DNA of 64,000 bases from Misgurnus anguillicaudatus (GCF_027580225.2 NC_073348.2:24231001-24295000); one strand, 5' to 3'. Positions 35,401 through 46,539 are shown, counted from the first letter of the stretch. Notes: generated by a model from the letters alone, not told the origin. Translations and numbers: made by a program.

Positions 35401-38400
35401 CGTAAAGGGGAGGAGAGGAAAGATGGATAGCTCCTAAAGCATAGTTCCATATAAATGCACAAATAATTTGTTGTTTTGTCACAAGTAAAAAACAACACTG
35501 TAAAAATGTCTGTAGAAATTACAGTATTAATGGGTATTACTGGCAACTTACTGTAGATTTTACATTTATGTTATTTACTGGTAACATTTTGTTCAAAGTT
35601 AAATGAACATGAAACATTTTTTTGATTTTATCTTCTACAGTAAGTTACTGGCAACCAGCTGCAAAATTACAGCAAATTTTTAAGAGTGAATATTTTCCTT
35701 TCTAGTGGAAAATGGAGCATTATATGAGATTCATTCATCCGCATTCGGAAGTCAGTTGTTCAAAACTTTTCTTTTTAGTAAACTCTGTGTACACAAACAA
35801 TGTTCTCAATTCTTGCGTTGATGTGTAGAGATCCAGGTGATACTTTGAGCAAAGTATCATGTTGTGTCGCGCCTTCTTAGTGTTGTAAAAATAGTGGTAG
35901 TTCGGTAGCAGCGGATAGTGGCTGGAAGAACGCATCAGGGATCGAGTAGGCATCACACCCTAACCAAGTTATTTTTTTTTAAGTAGCGTTTTATTCATGA
36001 CAGTTGAGGTGCGAAATGTTGTCTTTCACGATTTCTGTATCCGTAAGAATCATAGACAGTAAAAGATAAGAAATTCGTAAATCTTAGCAAGCTAGCCAAT
36101 GCTTGTCAGTAACCTACTGAACTTTTGTTTGTTTGTTTGTTTGTTTGTTTGAAAGCATTCTTGTAAGACCCATGTTTGAAATATTGTATGTTTATATTTA
36201 TAGAAGAACATTTTCTGGAAGGCATTAAACTTTTGTGAAAATCATAAAAAATGCTAACGCTGGCTGGCAACTTACACAGTAAAAAGTAAAAGTTGGATCA
36301 ATAAAAAAAAATTCTTGTACGACTGGACAAAATTGGTAAACTTACATTTTCTCACTTTAAGTTGAAAATGTTTCAATATTTTAGGTGTTACCAATTGAAG
36401 TAAGTTTTTTCAAGTAAAGCAGCTTTCACTTTTTACAATGTACAATAAATTACCGCAATTTTACAGTGAGTTTTTTTTTTATTACATTTCTCTTGTTTTG
36501 TTAAAGTATCTTGAGTCTCTTAAAGTTTCAGCGTCTGTCTGCAAACTCAAACATTTAAATTCTTGTAAGACCCATCTGAGTTACGGCTTCCACATGTCAA
36601 CAGCGTCTCATTTGTTTCAATTATTTCCCTTGGGAAGAAACAGCAACAGTCTATCAACGCAAAATTGACACGCCTCTCTCCATCTTTCTGTAGATACTGT
36701 AGATGATGAATTGGAGATGACGATGGTCTGTCATCGGCCGGAAGGTCTGGAGCAACTCGAGGCACAGACTAACTTCACCAAGCAAGAGCTACAAGTCCTT
36801 TACAGAGGTTTCAAAAACGTACGCTGCCTTAATTCAAGCTTCATTGCAGACATTTACTTTCCTCGAATTTCTTATGACACATTTTGAAATCGTTTCATAA
36901 GCTGATAGTGTTGATGTAATCTACCTCTATGCTTCAATGACTTCCTTTATGAATCATCATATCTCATCTGCATATCCAATCCCTCTGGTTCTGTTTGCCG
37001 TGTGTCATCTATCTTTAAAACTCTGTAAACTCGTATTGTTTCCTTCCGCATTATCCAACATGTCACTAATCATACACGCTGGCCTGCAGCAACACTCAAC
37101 ATAGTCATATTTCACAACACAAGCATTCACACGCTGTATTAGGCACGCATCATGCAACACACCCACACAGTAGCTCCCATTTGTTCTTGCAAAAGCCATT
37201 TTTTTTGTATTACCCCTTCATCATATTTTCAACCATGCTAAAATAATTGATCAAAGAATGGCTTGTAAAACAGAGAACGCTTATTGATATGATATTTTAG
37301 TGCATAAAATGTTTCAAATGTTGCCTATCCAACTACTCAACAACATCTTAGGTTTTTTTTGTTACATTTAAATTTTAAATTATTAATATATAATACACAT
37401 TTTAATTATGCTTTTTAAATATTTATTATCTTATCAATATTTCTGTAATTGTAAAATAATACGGACACTTTGACCCCTGCAGTTATGTTACTGACCAGCA
37501 GGGGGCACAAATTCCTAAGAGCCACGGCTCTATATGAGTGCTGTACTTTTGCCAATATTAGGGCAATAATATAAACTTCTTTTTATCCCCAGGAGTGTCC
37601 AAGTGGAGTGGTGAATGAAGACACCTTTAAACACATTTACGCACAGTTTTTTCCTCATGGAGGTATGTTACTATGTAAAAAGACCCCATAATAAGTCCAT
37701 ACCAGAGATATAAAGGTCCTCATAATGTTGTTGTTGTCCAGATGCCAGTACATATGCGCATTATCTCTTCAATGCATTTGACACCAAGAGTGATGGATCT
37801 ATCAAGTTTGAGGTACAAAACAAGGCTTGTGCATAAAAATATATACTTTGTATGTTTCTTAGTTACACCAATAAACAATTGTCTATTTTTCTCTGCCTGT
37901 CTTAGGACTTTGTGATGGGACTGTCAACACTACTGCGTGGGACAGTCAGAGAGAAACTTGAATGGACATTTCATCTTTATGACATTAACAGAGATGGATT
38001 TATCAGCAAAGAGGTGTGCGCGCATGTGTGTGGCACTTCTAAAAGAGCATCATTATTTATTTCAGTTACCGACTCATGTCATTTTGTTCCTAACAGGAAA
38101 TGACAGAGATAGTGAGGGCCATCTATGATATGATGGGCAAGTACACTTACCCTGCTGTAAAAGGGGACGTACCGAAGCAGCATGTGGATACTTTCTTTGA
38201 GGTCAGTACTAAGTATGCATTAGGTCAGAATGTGTTAAATATCAGCAGAAACTAAATTCATTTTTACTCTCCTACAGAAAATGGACAGAAATAAAGATGG
38301 TGTTGTAACGCTGGAGGAATTTGTCATTGCCTGCCAGGAGGTAAATCCAGGTTTACTTAATTAAAAATGATTTACAACTTATTTAATCAACTTATTTACA

Positions 38401-39724
38401 TTGTGCTTTAATCCAAAATATTATAATATCTATCAGAAACATTTATTGTATAGTATAAAATTATTATTATTAAGGATTATAAAGCAGTGCATTAAAGGAT
38501 TAGTACATTTTCTTTAAAAAATCTAGATAATTTACTCACCACCATGTCATCCAAAATGTTGATGTCTTTCTTTGTTCAGTTGCGAACAAATTATGTTTTT
38601 TGAGGAAAACACTCCAGGATTTTTCTCATTTTTATGGACTTTAATGGACCCCAACACTTAACAGTTTTAATGCAGTTTAAAATTGCAGTTTCAACAGACT
38701 CTAAACGATCTCAAACGAGGCATACTGGTCTTATCTAGCGAAACGATTGTCATTTTTGGCAAGAAAAATAAAAAATATGCACTTTTAAACCACAAGTTCT
38801 CTTCTTCCTCTGGCTGTGTGACGAGCCGGCACAATCTCACGTAATTGCGTAATGACGTCGAAAGGTCACGTGTTACATATATGAAACGCACATTTTCTGA
38901 CCATTTTAACACAAAGACATTAATTAGTATAATTCGACATACAACAACGTCAGAACGGTCCTCTTTCTCCACACTTGTAAACACTGGGGCGTAGTTTTGA
39001 TACCTCCTCCGTGACCTCTTGACGTGATGACGTATTACGCGAGGTCGCACTGCGCATCACAGGACTGGAGGAAGATGAGAAGTTTAACAGTGCATATTTT
39101 TTATTTTTCTTGCCAAAAATGCCAATCGTTTCGCTAGATAAGACCCTTATGCCTTATTTGGGATCGTTTGGAGTCCTTTGGAGTTGCAATTTTGAACTGC
39201 ATTGGGGCTGTTGAGTGTTGGGGTCCATTGGGGTCCATTAAAATGAGAAAAATCCTGGAATGTTTTCCTCAAAAAGCGTAGTTTCTTCTCGACTGAACAA
39301 AAGGGAAGACATCAACATTTTGGACGAGATGATGGTGAGTAAATTATCTGGATTTTTTTAAAGAAAATTTACTACTCCTTTAACAATGCAAAGGTTGTGG
39401 GTTTGATCCCGGGGAACACGCACACTGATAAAAATGTGTAGCTTGAAGCACTATAAGTCACTTTAGATTAATATGTCTGCCAAATGCATGAACGTAAAGT
39501 GAAAGTAATTTCCTTAAAGTGTACACAGGGGCCACATTCTATATGTAAACCTCTGCAATGCAATGAGATCCAGTTTCATTGAATAGATTATACTGCCTCA
39601 CTGTGGTCAAACTGAAGTACTGCATGTCTGTATTCATGCTAACCTATATTTTCTCTTCTCTGTCATGTTTCCTCAGGATGAAAATATGATGAAATCCATG
39701 CAGCTCTTTGAAAATGTGATGTAG
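26349..39724 (+). CDS. kcnip1: Kv channel-interacting protein 1 (KChIP1), 8 coding exons
   Basis: Coding exons: 26349-26406, 36694-36818, 37593-37662, 37742-37812, 37906-38013, 38097-38201, 38278-38340 and 39677-39724 (648 nt, 215 aa); all introns are GT-AG and phases agree. KChIPs are EF-hand proteins of the recoverin/NCS family that bind the Kv4 N-terminus at the plasma membrane and tune A-type potassium current (family knowledge). The N-terminus MGAVVGT keeps the Gly2 myristoylation context of KChIP1. EF1 (about 62-73) is degenerate. EF2 (98-109), EF3 (134-145, [12 protein letters not shown]) and EF4 (182-193, [12 protein letters not shown]) have intact calcium loops. The C-terminus MQLFENVM is typical. 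The length fits the 216-aa short mammalian isoform. The ATG has A at -3 and G at +4. I found no exon for the longer alternative N-terminus. The a/b teleost paralogue cannot be decided here; KChIP4 is less likely because of the N-terminus. Confidence 0.95.
26407..28468 (+). other. kcnip1 intron 1, 5' part
   Basis: No exon recognised. 27130-27680 looks like a cyprinid interspersed repeat (GCAAACACATTGTACTATAC then ACACAAAATAATGTT). 27820-27890 is low-complexity AATAAT. No second first exon of kcnip1 is apparent. Confidence 0.4.
28469..28720. repeat. GGGTTA-rich palindromic MITE, family C, intact copy
   Basis: From CACTCTAAAAATGGCTGGGT to its complement, ACCCAGCCATTTTTAGAGTG. Internal GCTGGGTTA/TAACCCAGC words alternate across the dyad. 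It lies in kcnip1 intron 1. Confidence 0.88.
28799..28958. repeat. Second GGGTTA-rich palindromic MITE
   Basis: TTAAAAATGCTGGGTTGTTT faces the complement AACAACCTAGCACTTTTTAG, with ACTATTGGACAGAACACAC facing GTGTGTTCTGTCCAATAGT. It is related to, but not the same subfamily as, the copy 80 bp upstream. Confidence 0.82.
28959..31570 (+). other. kcnip1 intron 1, middle part
   Basis: 29130-29410 is unique, balanced-composition sequence and a candidate conserved element. Around 30160-30250 and 30925-31010 are degraded tRNA-SINE pieces (GGTCATGGGTTC-like; TATAGCTCACTTGGTAGAGC). The rest has no recognisable content. Confidence 0.4.
31574..32214. mobile_element. Degraded DNA element with internal inverted repeat
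   Basis: Starts CCTTAAAGATGTGTAACTTT and ends CACATTACACCTTTG, imperfect complements. Internally, TTGCTCAATTTTCTACCGAT with AACGGTTTGGTTT (31778-31814) faces its complement at 31904-31943. The open frames here are repeat sequence. Confidence 0.6.
32359..32672. mobile_element. TGTCATG...CATGACA-ended interspersed repeat
   Basis: Left CTGTCATGGTCC and right ATCATGACAG ends are complementary. The right half carries the TTTGTTACTGTCAATAAAGT tract common in fish repeats. No coding capacity. Confidence 0.55.
32680..33927 (+). other. kcnip1 intron 1, 3' part
   Basis: A SINE tail lies at about 33476-33510 (CGGATAAAAGCGTCTGCCAA). A weakly palindromic AGCTAGTTTTCCC / GAAAAGGTCATGC piece lies at 33675-33840. 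Otherwise nothing recognised. Confidence 0.35.
33928..34200. repeat. TATATAGCGCTTTTCACAAT-type interspersed repeat
   Basis: Starts with ATTCAATTCAATTTTATTTA and runs to CCCCCTAGGAGAAAAAAACC, a repeat seen across fish genomes. A split copy is at 24085-24680. Confidence 0.65.
35040..35105. repeat. Truncated relative of the 9855-10614 element
   Basis: TTAAAGGGAAACTCCACTTA followed by GCTCATTTTCCAGCTCCC repeats the end of the TTAA element at 9855; no second end is found. Confidence 0.65.
35220..35866. mobile_element. Foldback element with ~116-bp arms, MITE in the loop
   Basis: Arms 35220-35334 and 35751-35866 are complementary with few mismatches (CACAACATGATACTTTGCTC outward, GTTTGTGTACACAGAGTTTA inward). 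The loop contains the ACTGTAAAAA MITE at 35496-35689. It lies in kcnip1 intron 1. Confidence 0.85.
35496..35689. repeat. ACTGTAAAAA MITE, family D copy 1
   Basis: CACTGTAAAAATGTCTGTAG at the left, then the AACTTACTGTAGATTTTACA and TTCTACAGTAAGTTACTGGC tracts. Two relatives lie in tlx3 intron 2 (49406-49612 and 49761-49951). Confidence 0.8.
38492..39383. mobile_element. TTAA-flanked foldback element in kcnip1 intron 7
   Basis: Ends TTAAAGGATTAGTACATTTT and the complement GAAAATTTACTACTCCTTTAA. Arms of over 200 bp face each other, including TCTTATCTAGCGAAACGATT and its complement and the ACCATGTCATCC / GACGAGATGATGG region. It lies between kcnip1 exons 7 and 8 and has no transposase. Confidence 0.82.
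39384..39500 (+). repeat. tRNA-SINE body flanking the foldback
   Basis: CAATGCAAAGGTTGTGGGTT plus TGATCCCGGGGAACACG is a clear B-box region, followed by a SINE body ending TGCCAAATGCATGAACGTAA. The A-box part is displaced to the left of the foldback (about 38478-38495). Confidence 0.65.
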
Positions 39725-40814
39725 GGAAGACTTTGCAACAAAAAAATAAAAAAGAGTGGACTACATATACAGTTTATAGTTGAACTGGGGGACACTGTGA
39801 GATGGACAGATGCATGAGTCTGCAGTCTTTCTATTTTTTGGCGTTGTAATATATTTAATATTATTTCCTGTAAACTGTGGTATTTTCGGATGTTACCAGC
39901 CAAAATTCCACCTTGATCCAGCTAGCCCTGTACAGACCTCCCAACAGAAGACTGCATACTGTATGCTTGACAGCTATTGTGTGATGTCTGACTATTGGGT
40001 GGCCATCATTACCCTTCACCCTCCTTCTGTGCAAAAAAAAAACATCACACTGAACATCTCAGGCTTTTTCGTTTGCTTGACCCAAGAGCTCAGGACTCTA
40101 TGTTTGGTCTACTGAAACTGCATCCTGGAGGCATACGGCTTCTTTTGCTTGCTTTCTTACAAAAGAGCTTGCATGATTAAAAACAATGGATATGTTTCCT
40201 ATGAGTTGCTTGAAAATAATGTTGGCCTTCAAATATCTAAGTTGAATTTTTTAATGCGTGAATATATATATTTAATGATTTATTTATGGCTTTTGCGGGA
40301 TACTTAATGGGATTTTGTGTCTTGTGTTGTCAATGTTCTTTGTGGGTTATTGCTGTCTATAGTTCACCTGCTTATGTCTATCTGTCCCAGTACCTATTTA
40401 GCCATTTTTATCCTTCAGATCCTACTATATAAGGTGACACTAAGCCTAAAGGAATGTGTGTACAGGTTTTACTATATTTGTGACGTTTTGCAATTTATGT
40501 CACAAATATAGGGGAAACTAATGATGAAAATCAACATTTAAAGTGGTCCTTATCATGTTCATATATCAGGCAATAGAGTTAAAAGCAGGCCAGAAAACAA
40601 TTCAAATGTCTATGTTTATGTGTCTGTGTGTGCAAGTATGCGGATACAAGGAGTATTTAAGAGGAAGTATCACTCTCGACTGTCCCCTGGTACCCTTCCA
40701 TACTTTCTTTCAAAAACAGATGATTTATGTTAATGGCAATCATTATAAACATAAGCTATGTATATATTTGTAAGTATGGTGCCACATGAAGAAATGTCCA
40801 ATGAGGCGAATAAA
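39725..40814 (+). other. kcnip1: kcnip1 3' UTR with two candidate poly(A) signals
   Basis: After the TAG stop there is an AATAAA at 39745-39750, only 21 nt downstream, in an A-rich run. A second AATAAA lies at 40809-40814. The intervening kilobase is mostly free of recognisable repeats, which fits a long 3' UTR using the distal signal. The open frames in it are chance. Confidence 0.55.
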
Positions 40815-41085
40815 AGGAACATAAAAATAAGATTAAAAACATTTGTGGAATAACCATGCATTTAAGTTTGGTTTATTTATTATAATTAGGAATATTATTA
40901 AATAATTATTTGTAAATTGGGTTTATGTTGGTACATATACATATGTCTATTTTAAAAATGTTCACATTAAATGTTTTACAGTGGTTCGTTTGTAATAATA
41001 TTAGTTTAAAAGACTTCAAGAGATCATGTATCAGAGGTCTAGTTGTACATTTAACCACGCCTCAATCTTTACATAGAGCTCTGTT

Positions 41086-41230
41086 ATTGGCTGGACCGGA
41101 TGATCGTCACAGTAATGGGCGGGATATACACAATGTGGGCTCGCGTGTGTGTGTCCTTCTTTCTTCCAGCCGAAAGGAAAGCACGACACACATTCACCCT
41201 ACACACAGACGCTGAAACAACATATCAAAG
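41086..41230 (+). promoter_or_regulatory. npm1: npm1 core promoter and 5' UTR with TOP-like start
   Basis: Going towards the ATG at 41231: an inverted CCAAT box (ATTGG, 41086-41090), a GC box (GGGCGGG, 41117-41123), a TATA-like ATATACA (41124-41130), then a pyrimidine tract CCTTCTTTCTTCC (41155-41167) about 30 nt further on. That tract is what a 5' terminal oligopyrimidine start would look like, and nucleophosmin mRNA is commonly counted among growth-regulated TOP-type messages. The spacing is seen; the start site itself is inferred. Confidence 0.6.
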
Positions 41231-44200
41231 ATGGATCTAGAACAAATGGGTCCTCAGACTTTCCTTTACGGTATGTAATACATACATGCATTTTTCAGAT
41301 CACGAGCACATGAAACATTAACGGGTTTATGCGCAGTTGAAGTAAATTGAGAGTGGAGTAAAGTTGGGTAACTAGCCTTCTAATTAATCAAAATTAAGTT
41401 ACATCACCAGATCTCAAGCGGGTTGGCAGCGCGTTTCATATTTAAACTGCATTGAATGGGCTCTGAAATCGGTCTCAGAAAATGTAACGCATGCACTTAA
41501 CTGCATTCAGTTAACTTTAATGTAGCAGTAGCATAAACTAGCACTTGCTAATCGGTTACTAAGCGGTATTATAATGGTTGTTAGAAGTTGATCGACCACA
41601 TGTTAAGGTGTATTATTTATAGCATAAATTGACAAGTTTAAAGTAAGTTTATATTTTACATCCACGCTCACATTTAGAGCAAAAATCACTCGTGTCTTCT
41701 CGCACGCGTTCTTTTAACACGTGCACCAGGACGGGCGCTCCAAAATGGCGTCACCGTACTAACGTTACACGTGTTTGCTCAGGATAATTAGCGTTTGTAT
41801 TTAATGTATGACTTTCGCTTAGATTGACTAGTGATGTATTTGTTGTGTGTTTTAGAATAAAACTGCTTTATTATGATTATTTTGTTCTGTCTTTTAACAT
41901 TCGTTTTGATTGACAAACGCACCCACGTTGGTTCTTTAAAAAAAACTCAATGTTGCAGTTACGTTATTAAGTTACCCCATTTGAGTTACTCAACAGTGAA
42001 CTCCTTACATTGTTTATTGTAATCGTCCTCAATATCACTGAATATAACAGAAACCTACATTTGTGCAAACGTCGTCACACATTGTCTCTTGTTTTAGTAA
42101 GTGCACTACGACAGCATATATTTGTAGTAGCATACACTCACTTTAAAGGGGAACAGTATGTAGGATTGTGGCCAAAACTGTCTAGTGACACATCAGGGCC
42201 ATTTTATGATTAATTGATATACATTTCTTACATACTGTTCCTTTAAATGCCCAAGTAATACTTAATAGCGCAACGTGGTTTCACGTGTTATGCTGGTTAC
42301 CAAAAAGCACGTGGTGAAATCTCTTTCATCCCACCAACCCACCCAATATGCAGAAAAGCCTGTGATTATTTTTTTGCAGTTAAACCACCACGTGGAAAAA
42401 CTATAGTACACTTTAGTATTTGCTATAGTACTATAATAAATTTTAGTGTTTTGCAGTAATTACTAGTACACAATAAGGTATATTATAGTACTATTCTTTA
42501 GTATACTACTATAATCTGTGTGGTAGATACTGTAGTATACTTTGATATGGTAGGGTTAAATTACTGTAATATCTCAATATTTTTCTTGGTTTACTACAGT
42601 AAATACTGAAGTATACTACATAAATTTGTCTTGTAGGAATGATTCATAACTGGTTTATTTGACAGGTTGTGAGCTGAAGGCAGGAAAGGATATCATTTTT
42701 AACCCAGAGGATGATGATTTTGATCATCAGTTGTCTGTCAGAATGGTATGTATGGTTTGCATCTACTAGTTCTAGTAGTTAAGTGTTTCATGTTATGTAA
42801 CTTTGTTTTACTAAGATTTATAATATTTAATTCATAAAACTTTCTAATACCATTTATGTTTATGCAGGCCTGTGTCGATCCCACAACAAAAGATGAACTG
42901 AATGTTGTGGAAATTGAAGGACAGGACGTAGAAGGTCAGAAAGTAAAAGCAGTGCTGGCCACACTCAAGCCTTCTACCCTTCCCAGTGTCAGTTCAAGCA
43001 GTTGTTTTACTTTTTCCATTGATGTATGGTATTATTTTCATATAACTTGAACTCATGTGTTGGCATTGCTGTCGTTGATTTTTTTTCCCTGTCATATTTA
43101 TATTGCAGGTCAGTTTGGGTGGGTTTGAGATCACGCCACCTGTTGTGTTCAGGTTACGCTCTGGGTCCGGTCCAGTTCATATTAGTGGACAGCATCTCGT
43201 CAGTAAGTGTTTCATAGTACTGCGATTAATAAAGTAAATGGACTGCATTTATATAGTGCTTTCATAGATCATAGAATGTGTGCGGGCTCTTTAAAACAAA
43301 TTGCTAACAAGATTAGCCATGAACGGGAATGCTAATGCTTTAATCAAGTAAAATAGACATCTATATTTCTTTCTTTATATATAAATGGTGTACTGGTTGC
43401 GCAGATTGAAAATTTATCGCAACCTTGAGTCCCCGCAGTGGGGAAGTTATGACAACCGTTACAGCACTAGCCTCGATGCCAGGAGCGTACAGCTTTTTTT
43501 ATTAGCAAGTTTGATAACTGTGGTCATTTACAGCGAACGTTAGTGATGAGCCAGGCAGTACTACATTGCGAGCTTAGATTTTGCCAGCAAATTTCTTAAA
43601 TGTATTATCTTGTTTCTTTCAGTCATGGGAGGAGATCAGTCTTTTGATGAAGATGATGAGGCAGAGGAGGAAGAAGAGGAGTTGACAACATCTAAGAAGA
43701 GGCCAGCACCAGCGGCTCAAAAACCTTCAGTAAGTTCTGGGCTGTTTAACATTTTTTTACAGCTTGCATTATGTGATCACTTGTAATTAAGTTGATTGCG
43801 TTTTTTTTAACAAATTTAATCTTATAGAAAAAAATGAAGATGGATGTAGAGGAAGACGAGGATGACGATGATGAGTAAGTGTTATTCATATTACGTTTTT
43901 GTATTTAAATGGGTATTAACTTACTTTTTATGTTTGACCTTACTAATTTCAACATTTTTGTAGGGATGATGAGGAAGACGATGAAGATGATGACGAAGAG
44001 GACGACGATGATGATGAGGAGGATGAGGAAAGTGAAGAAGTGACACCTGTAAAGGTAAGATAAGTCAGTTAGGCCTAACAAATCTTATACGTTTGTGTAA
44101 TTTGAAGTGCATTTTAAGTAGTTGAACAACTGCATCATTTTTGTTTTAGGAAAAGAAGCCAGCAGCTAAACCACAGACCCCTTCACAGAATGGAAAAGGA

Positions 44201-44791
44201 CCAAAGCCTGGTACACCAGCTGCCAAACCGGTTAGTACTTCTCTCCTTACAGCATCTCGCCTTAACCTTTAAAACTGATTACCTATAGTTTACTGTACAT
44301 GTCTGATTTGTGGTGAAATGTGTTTTTACAGAATAAGACTCCAGAAAAGAACAAGGGGGACAAGGCACAGACGCCCAAAGCACAGTCGCCCAAAACACCA
44401 CAACGAGTTTTTACCGTCCCAGAAATCAAGGAAAAGATTAAGGCTGCAGTTGAAAAGGTTTGTTTTTGATTGCAGTCTCATTGACAGTCTCTGTTTTTGA
44501 TGGCATTTATTGGGGAAAATGTTTGACTAGGCTGCAGAGTAAAAAGCTAACCATAATCTTGATGATGATCCACTTTTTTTATATAGGGTGTAGCGATGCC
44601 AAAACTACAGCCGAAGTTTGAGAACTATATAAAGAATTGCTACAAAACAACTGATGCTAAGGTATGTACTTTACTAAATCTTATTGGATGGCAATATAAA
44701 TGTGCATTCTTGTATCTAACTGTTTTGTTGTTTCTTCAAGGTCATTGAAGAGCTTTGGAAATGGAAACAGACTCTTAAAGAGAAGAACTAA
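41231..44791 (+). CDS. npm1: Nucleophosmin (NPM1), 11 coding exons
   Basis: Exons: 41231-41270, 42666-42745, 42868-42987, 43109-43202, 43623-43729, 43828-43874, 43964-44054, 44150-44230, 44332-44457, 44587-44661 and 44741-44791 (912 nt, 303 aa). The 80-, 120- and 94-nt exons match vertebrate NPM1 structure. Nucleophosmin is a pentameric histone and ribosome-assembly chaperone that shuttles between nucleolus and cytoplasm. Residues 1 to about 112 form the core domain, with the hallmark [11 protein letters not shown] and [12 protein letters not shown] motifs. Acidic tracts lie at 120-131 and 155-188 (nearly all D/E). A basic, Pro/Thr-rich linker with TPK and SPK sites follows. The C-terminal bundle (about 255-303) keeps both tryptophans of the nucleolar-localisation end (LWKWK, Trp293 and Trp295). 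The ATG has A at -3 and G at +4. Npm2/Npm3 are excluded by this C-terminal domain. The teleost a/b paralogue is not resolved. Confidence 0.96.
41271..42142 (+). other. npm1: npm1 intron 1, 5' part
   Basis: Unique sequence with CpG-containing stretches near 41690-41760, as expected just downstream of an active promoter. No repeat or exon recognised. Confidence 0.4.
42143..42246. repeat. Complete 104-bp TTAA-MITE in npm1 intron 1
   Basis: Bounded by TTAAAGGGGAACAGTATGTA and its complement, TACATACTGTTCCTTTAA. It is the intact version of the fragment at 19380. Confidence 0.85.
42395..42640. repeat. Palindromic AGTATAC/GTATACT-rich MITE
   Basis: The CTATAGTACACTTTAGTATT and ACAGTAAATACTGAAGTATA tracts face each other around an AT-rich centre, in npm1 intron 1. 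Confidence 0.6.
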
Positions 44792-45408
44792 TTGCCATAT
44801 TTTGGTTAAATTATTTTTTCGTGACCCATGATTTTACTACTTTGCTTTTTGGGAGGTACCTGTATTTTTTATTTTTCAACCCCAACCTTTAGTTTTTTCA
44901 AATCCGTGCCATTCCATTCCTAGAGACTCCGATCATGAACTTTTCAGTCCGACCTCTTCTCTGTCATGTCACATCCATGGACTGTGGCCTTAAATTTCCA
45001 GGCTTTTATTCAAGCGAGACTCATTGAGCAGAAGATTTTGACCCATCTCTCAGGCTTACTGTAATTTTGTATGAGTTTTTCTTATCTTCCCGTCCGTGTG
45101 TTTTTTTTATGACATGGAAACGATCGCCTGGTGTGTTCTGATGGCATGTGTAAGAGAAGCTTGTTTATTGAAGTTTGGCTTGAGCTGTTTTGTTCCAAAA
45201 CGGTTTCAATGAATCTTAAAGAATTTCAGTATTTCAACAGTTCACTTTATTTTTAAATGTTGGTATTCTGTAACTATAAATTGATGTTTGGGATAGATTT
45301 TTGCAAATTGTAAAGAATCCAAATGTCAGCAATGTATATTGCAGTTGATATCAGGGTCTGCATTGACATCTTGGCAGCACAACAGAGACTCTTGAACCTT
45401 TGAATAAA
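44792..45408 (+). other. npm1: npm1 3' UTR ending at an AATAAA signal
   Basis: The non-coding stretch after the TAA stop carries a canonical AATAAA at 45403-45408, followed by a T/G-containing segment. No repeat is recognised within it, and a transposon remnant starts only at 45577. Confidence 0.7.
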
Positions 45409-45576
45409 ATTCAAATGTGAATTCTCTTCATCTTGTGTGACATTACTATAGTCAGCCTTTTAAAATGTAAAGCCAGTGTTTGACTGCTGTGCAATGGCTA
45501 ATATAATATAAACATTATGGGGTGGAATTCATGGAAAGGGATTAGCTTTGTGCCAGACTATTTGATCTGCCTTAAT

Positions 45577-46136
45577 TTAAAGGGGTCATAGCATGAAAAT
45601 CTGACTTTTTTTCACGTTTAATTGCAATAATTGGGTCCTCAGTGCTTCTATCAACCTAGAAAATGTGAAAAAGATCAACCCAGTAACTTGGTTTTGGTAA
45701 ACCATTCTCTACAAACGTGTAAAAAATAAGAAATTGACATTTGGCTCCCTTTGTGATGTCAGAAGGGGATAATACTGTCTCTAAATCTGCTCTATCCAAC
45801 CATGACACTGCCATTTAGTTCAGGCAGTGCAGACTTTTTTGCACGATTAAGTGCTATAATTGGGTCCCCTTGTGATGTCAGAAGGGGATAATACTCCCCC
45901 TTAATCTGCACTATCCAACCACAGCACTGCCATTTAGTGCAGAGATCAGCTCATTTGCATTTAAAAGGACACACCCAAAAGCAGCATATTTTTGCTCATA
46001 CCTACCAAGTGGCAATTTTAACATGCTATAATAAATTATCTATATGGTATTTTGAGCTAGAACTTCACATATGTACTCTGGGGACACCAAAGATTTATTT
46101 TATATCTTAAAGAGTCTTATTAAATGCCCACTTTAA
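45577..46136. mobile_element. TTAA-flanked element with internal 119-bp duplication
   Basis: Starts TTAAAGGGGTCATAGCATGA and ends AATGCCCACTTTAA. Internally TGTGATGTCAGAAGGGGATA occurs at 45752 and again at 45871, followed in both copies by CTATCCAACCA and ACTGCCATTTAGT. I recognise the GGTCATAGCATGAAAATCTG start as a common cyprinid DNA repeat. Confidence 0.78.
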
Positions 46137-46287
46137 ATACACATGGTACTGACATGTCTTGACACATATTAGTGCCATTTTTTGTCAGGTTTGTTTGTAA
46201 AAACTACTTAAATGTCCTAATATAACTAAGGCCTAGTCCTAGATTCATCTACACCTTGTCGGGAGTCCAGCCCTAGAAGGAATACTG

Positions 46288-46533
46288 CCCTGCTAAAAAA
46301 ACAATAGAAACCATCTTCTATAGAAATTCTATTGGTTTTAATGGAAACTATAATGGTCTCTATTGCTATGTGTTTGGTTCTATTGGTGGGGGCATTAAAT
46401 CCTACCGGAAATGGCCCAAAACGCACTACAAAAATGAATTTTGTAGTGGTTTAAATGTTAAAAACGAATGGTATTTTAATGGACACCGTTAGAATTTCTG
46501 TGATTGTTTCTTTCTATTGTTTTTGCAGCAGGG
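46288..46533. repeat. CCCTGCT-ended MITE, copy 2
   Basis: Second copy of the element at 10960-11229, in reverse order (the AATGGGG/GGGGGCATTAAATCCTAC tract and the ACTACAAAAATGAATTTTGT dyad are shared). Confidence 0.8.
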
Positions 46534-46539
46534 TGAGCA

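Noticed and set aside
37912..38103. Frames running through kcnip1 exon 5 into the intron
   Set aside because: They read past the GT donor at 38014; the spliced frame matches KChIP1.
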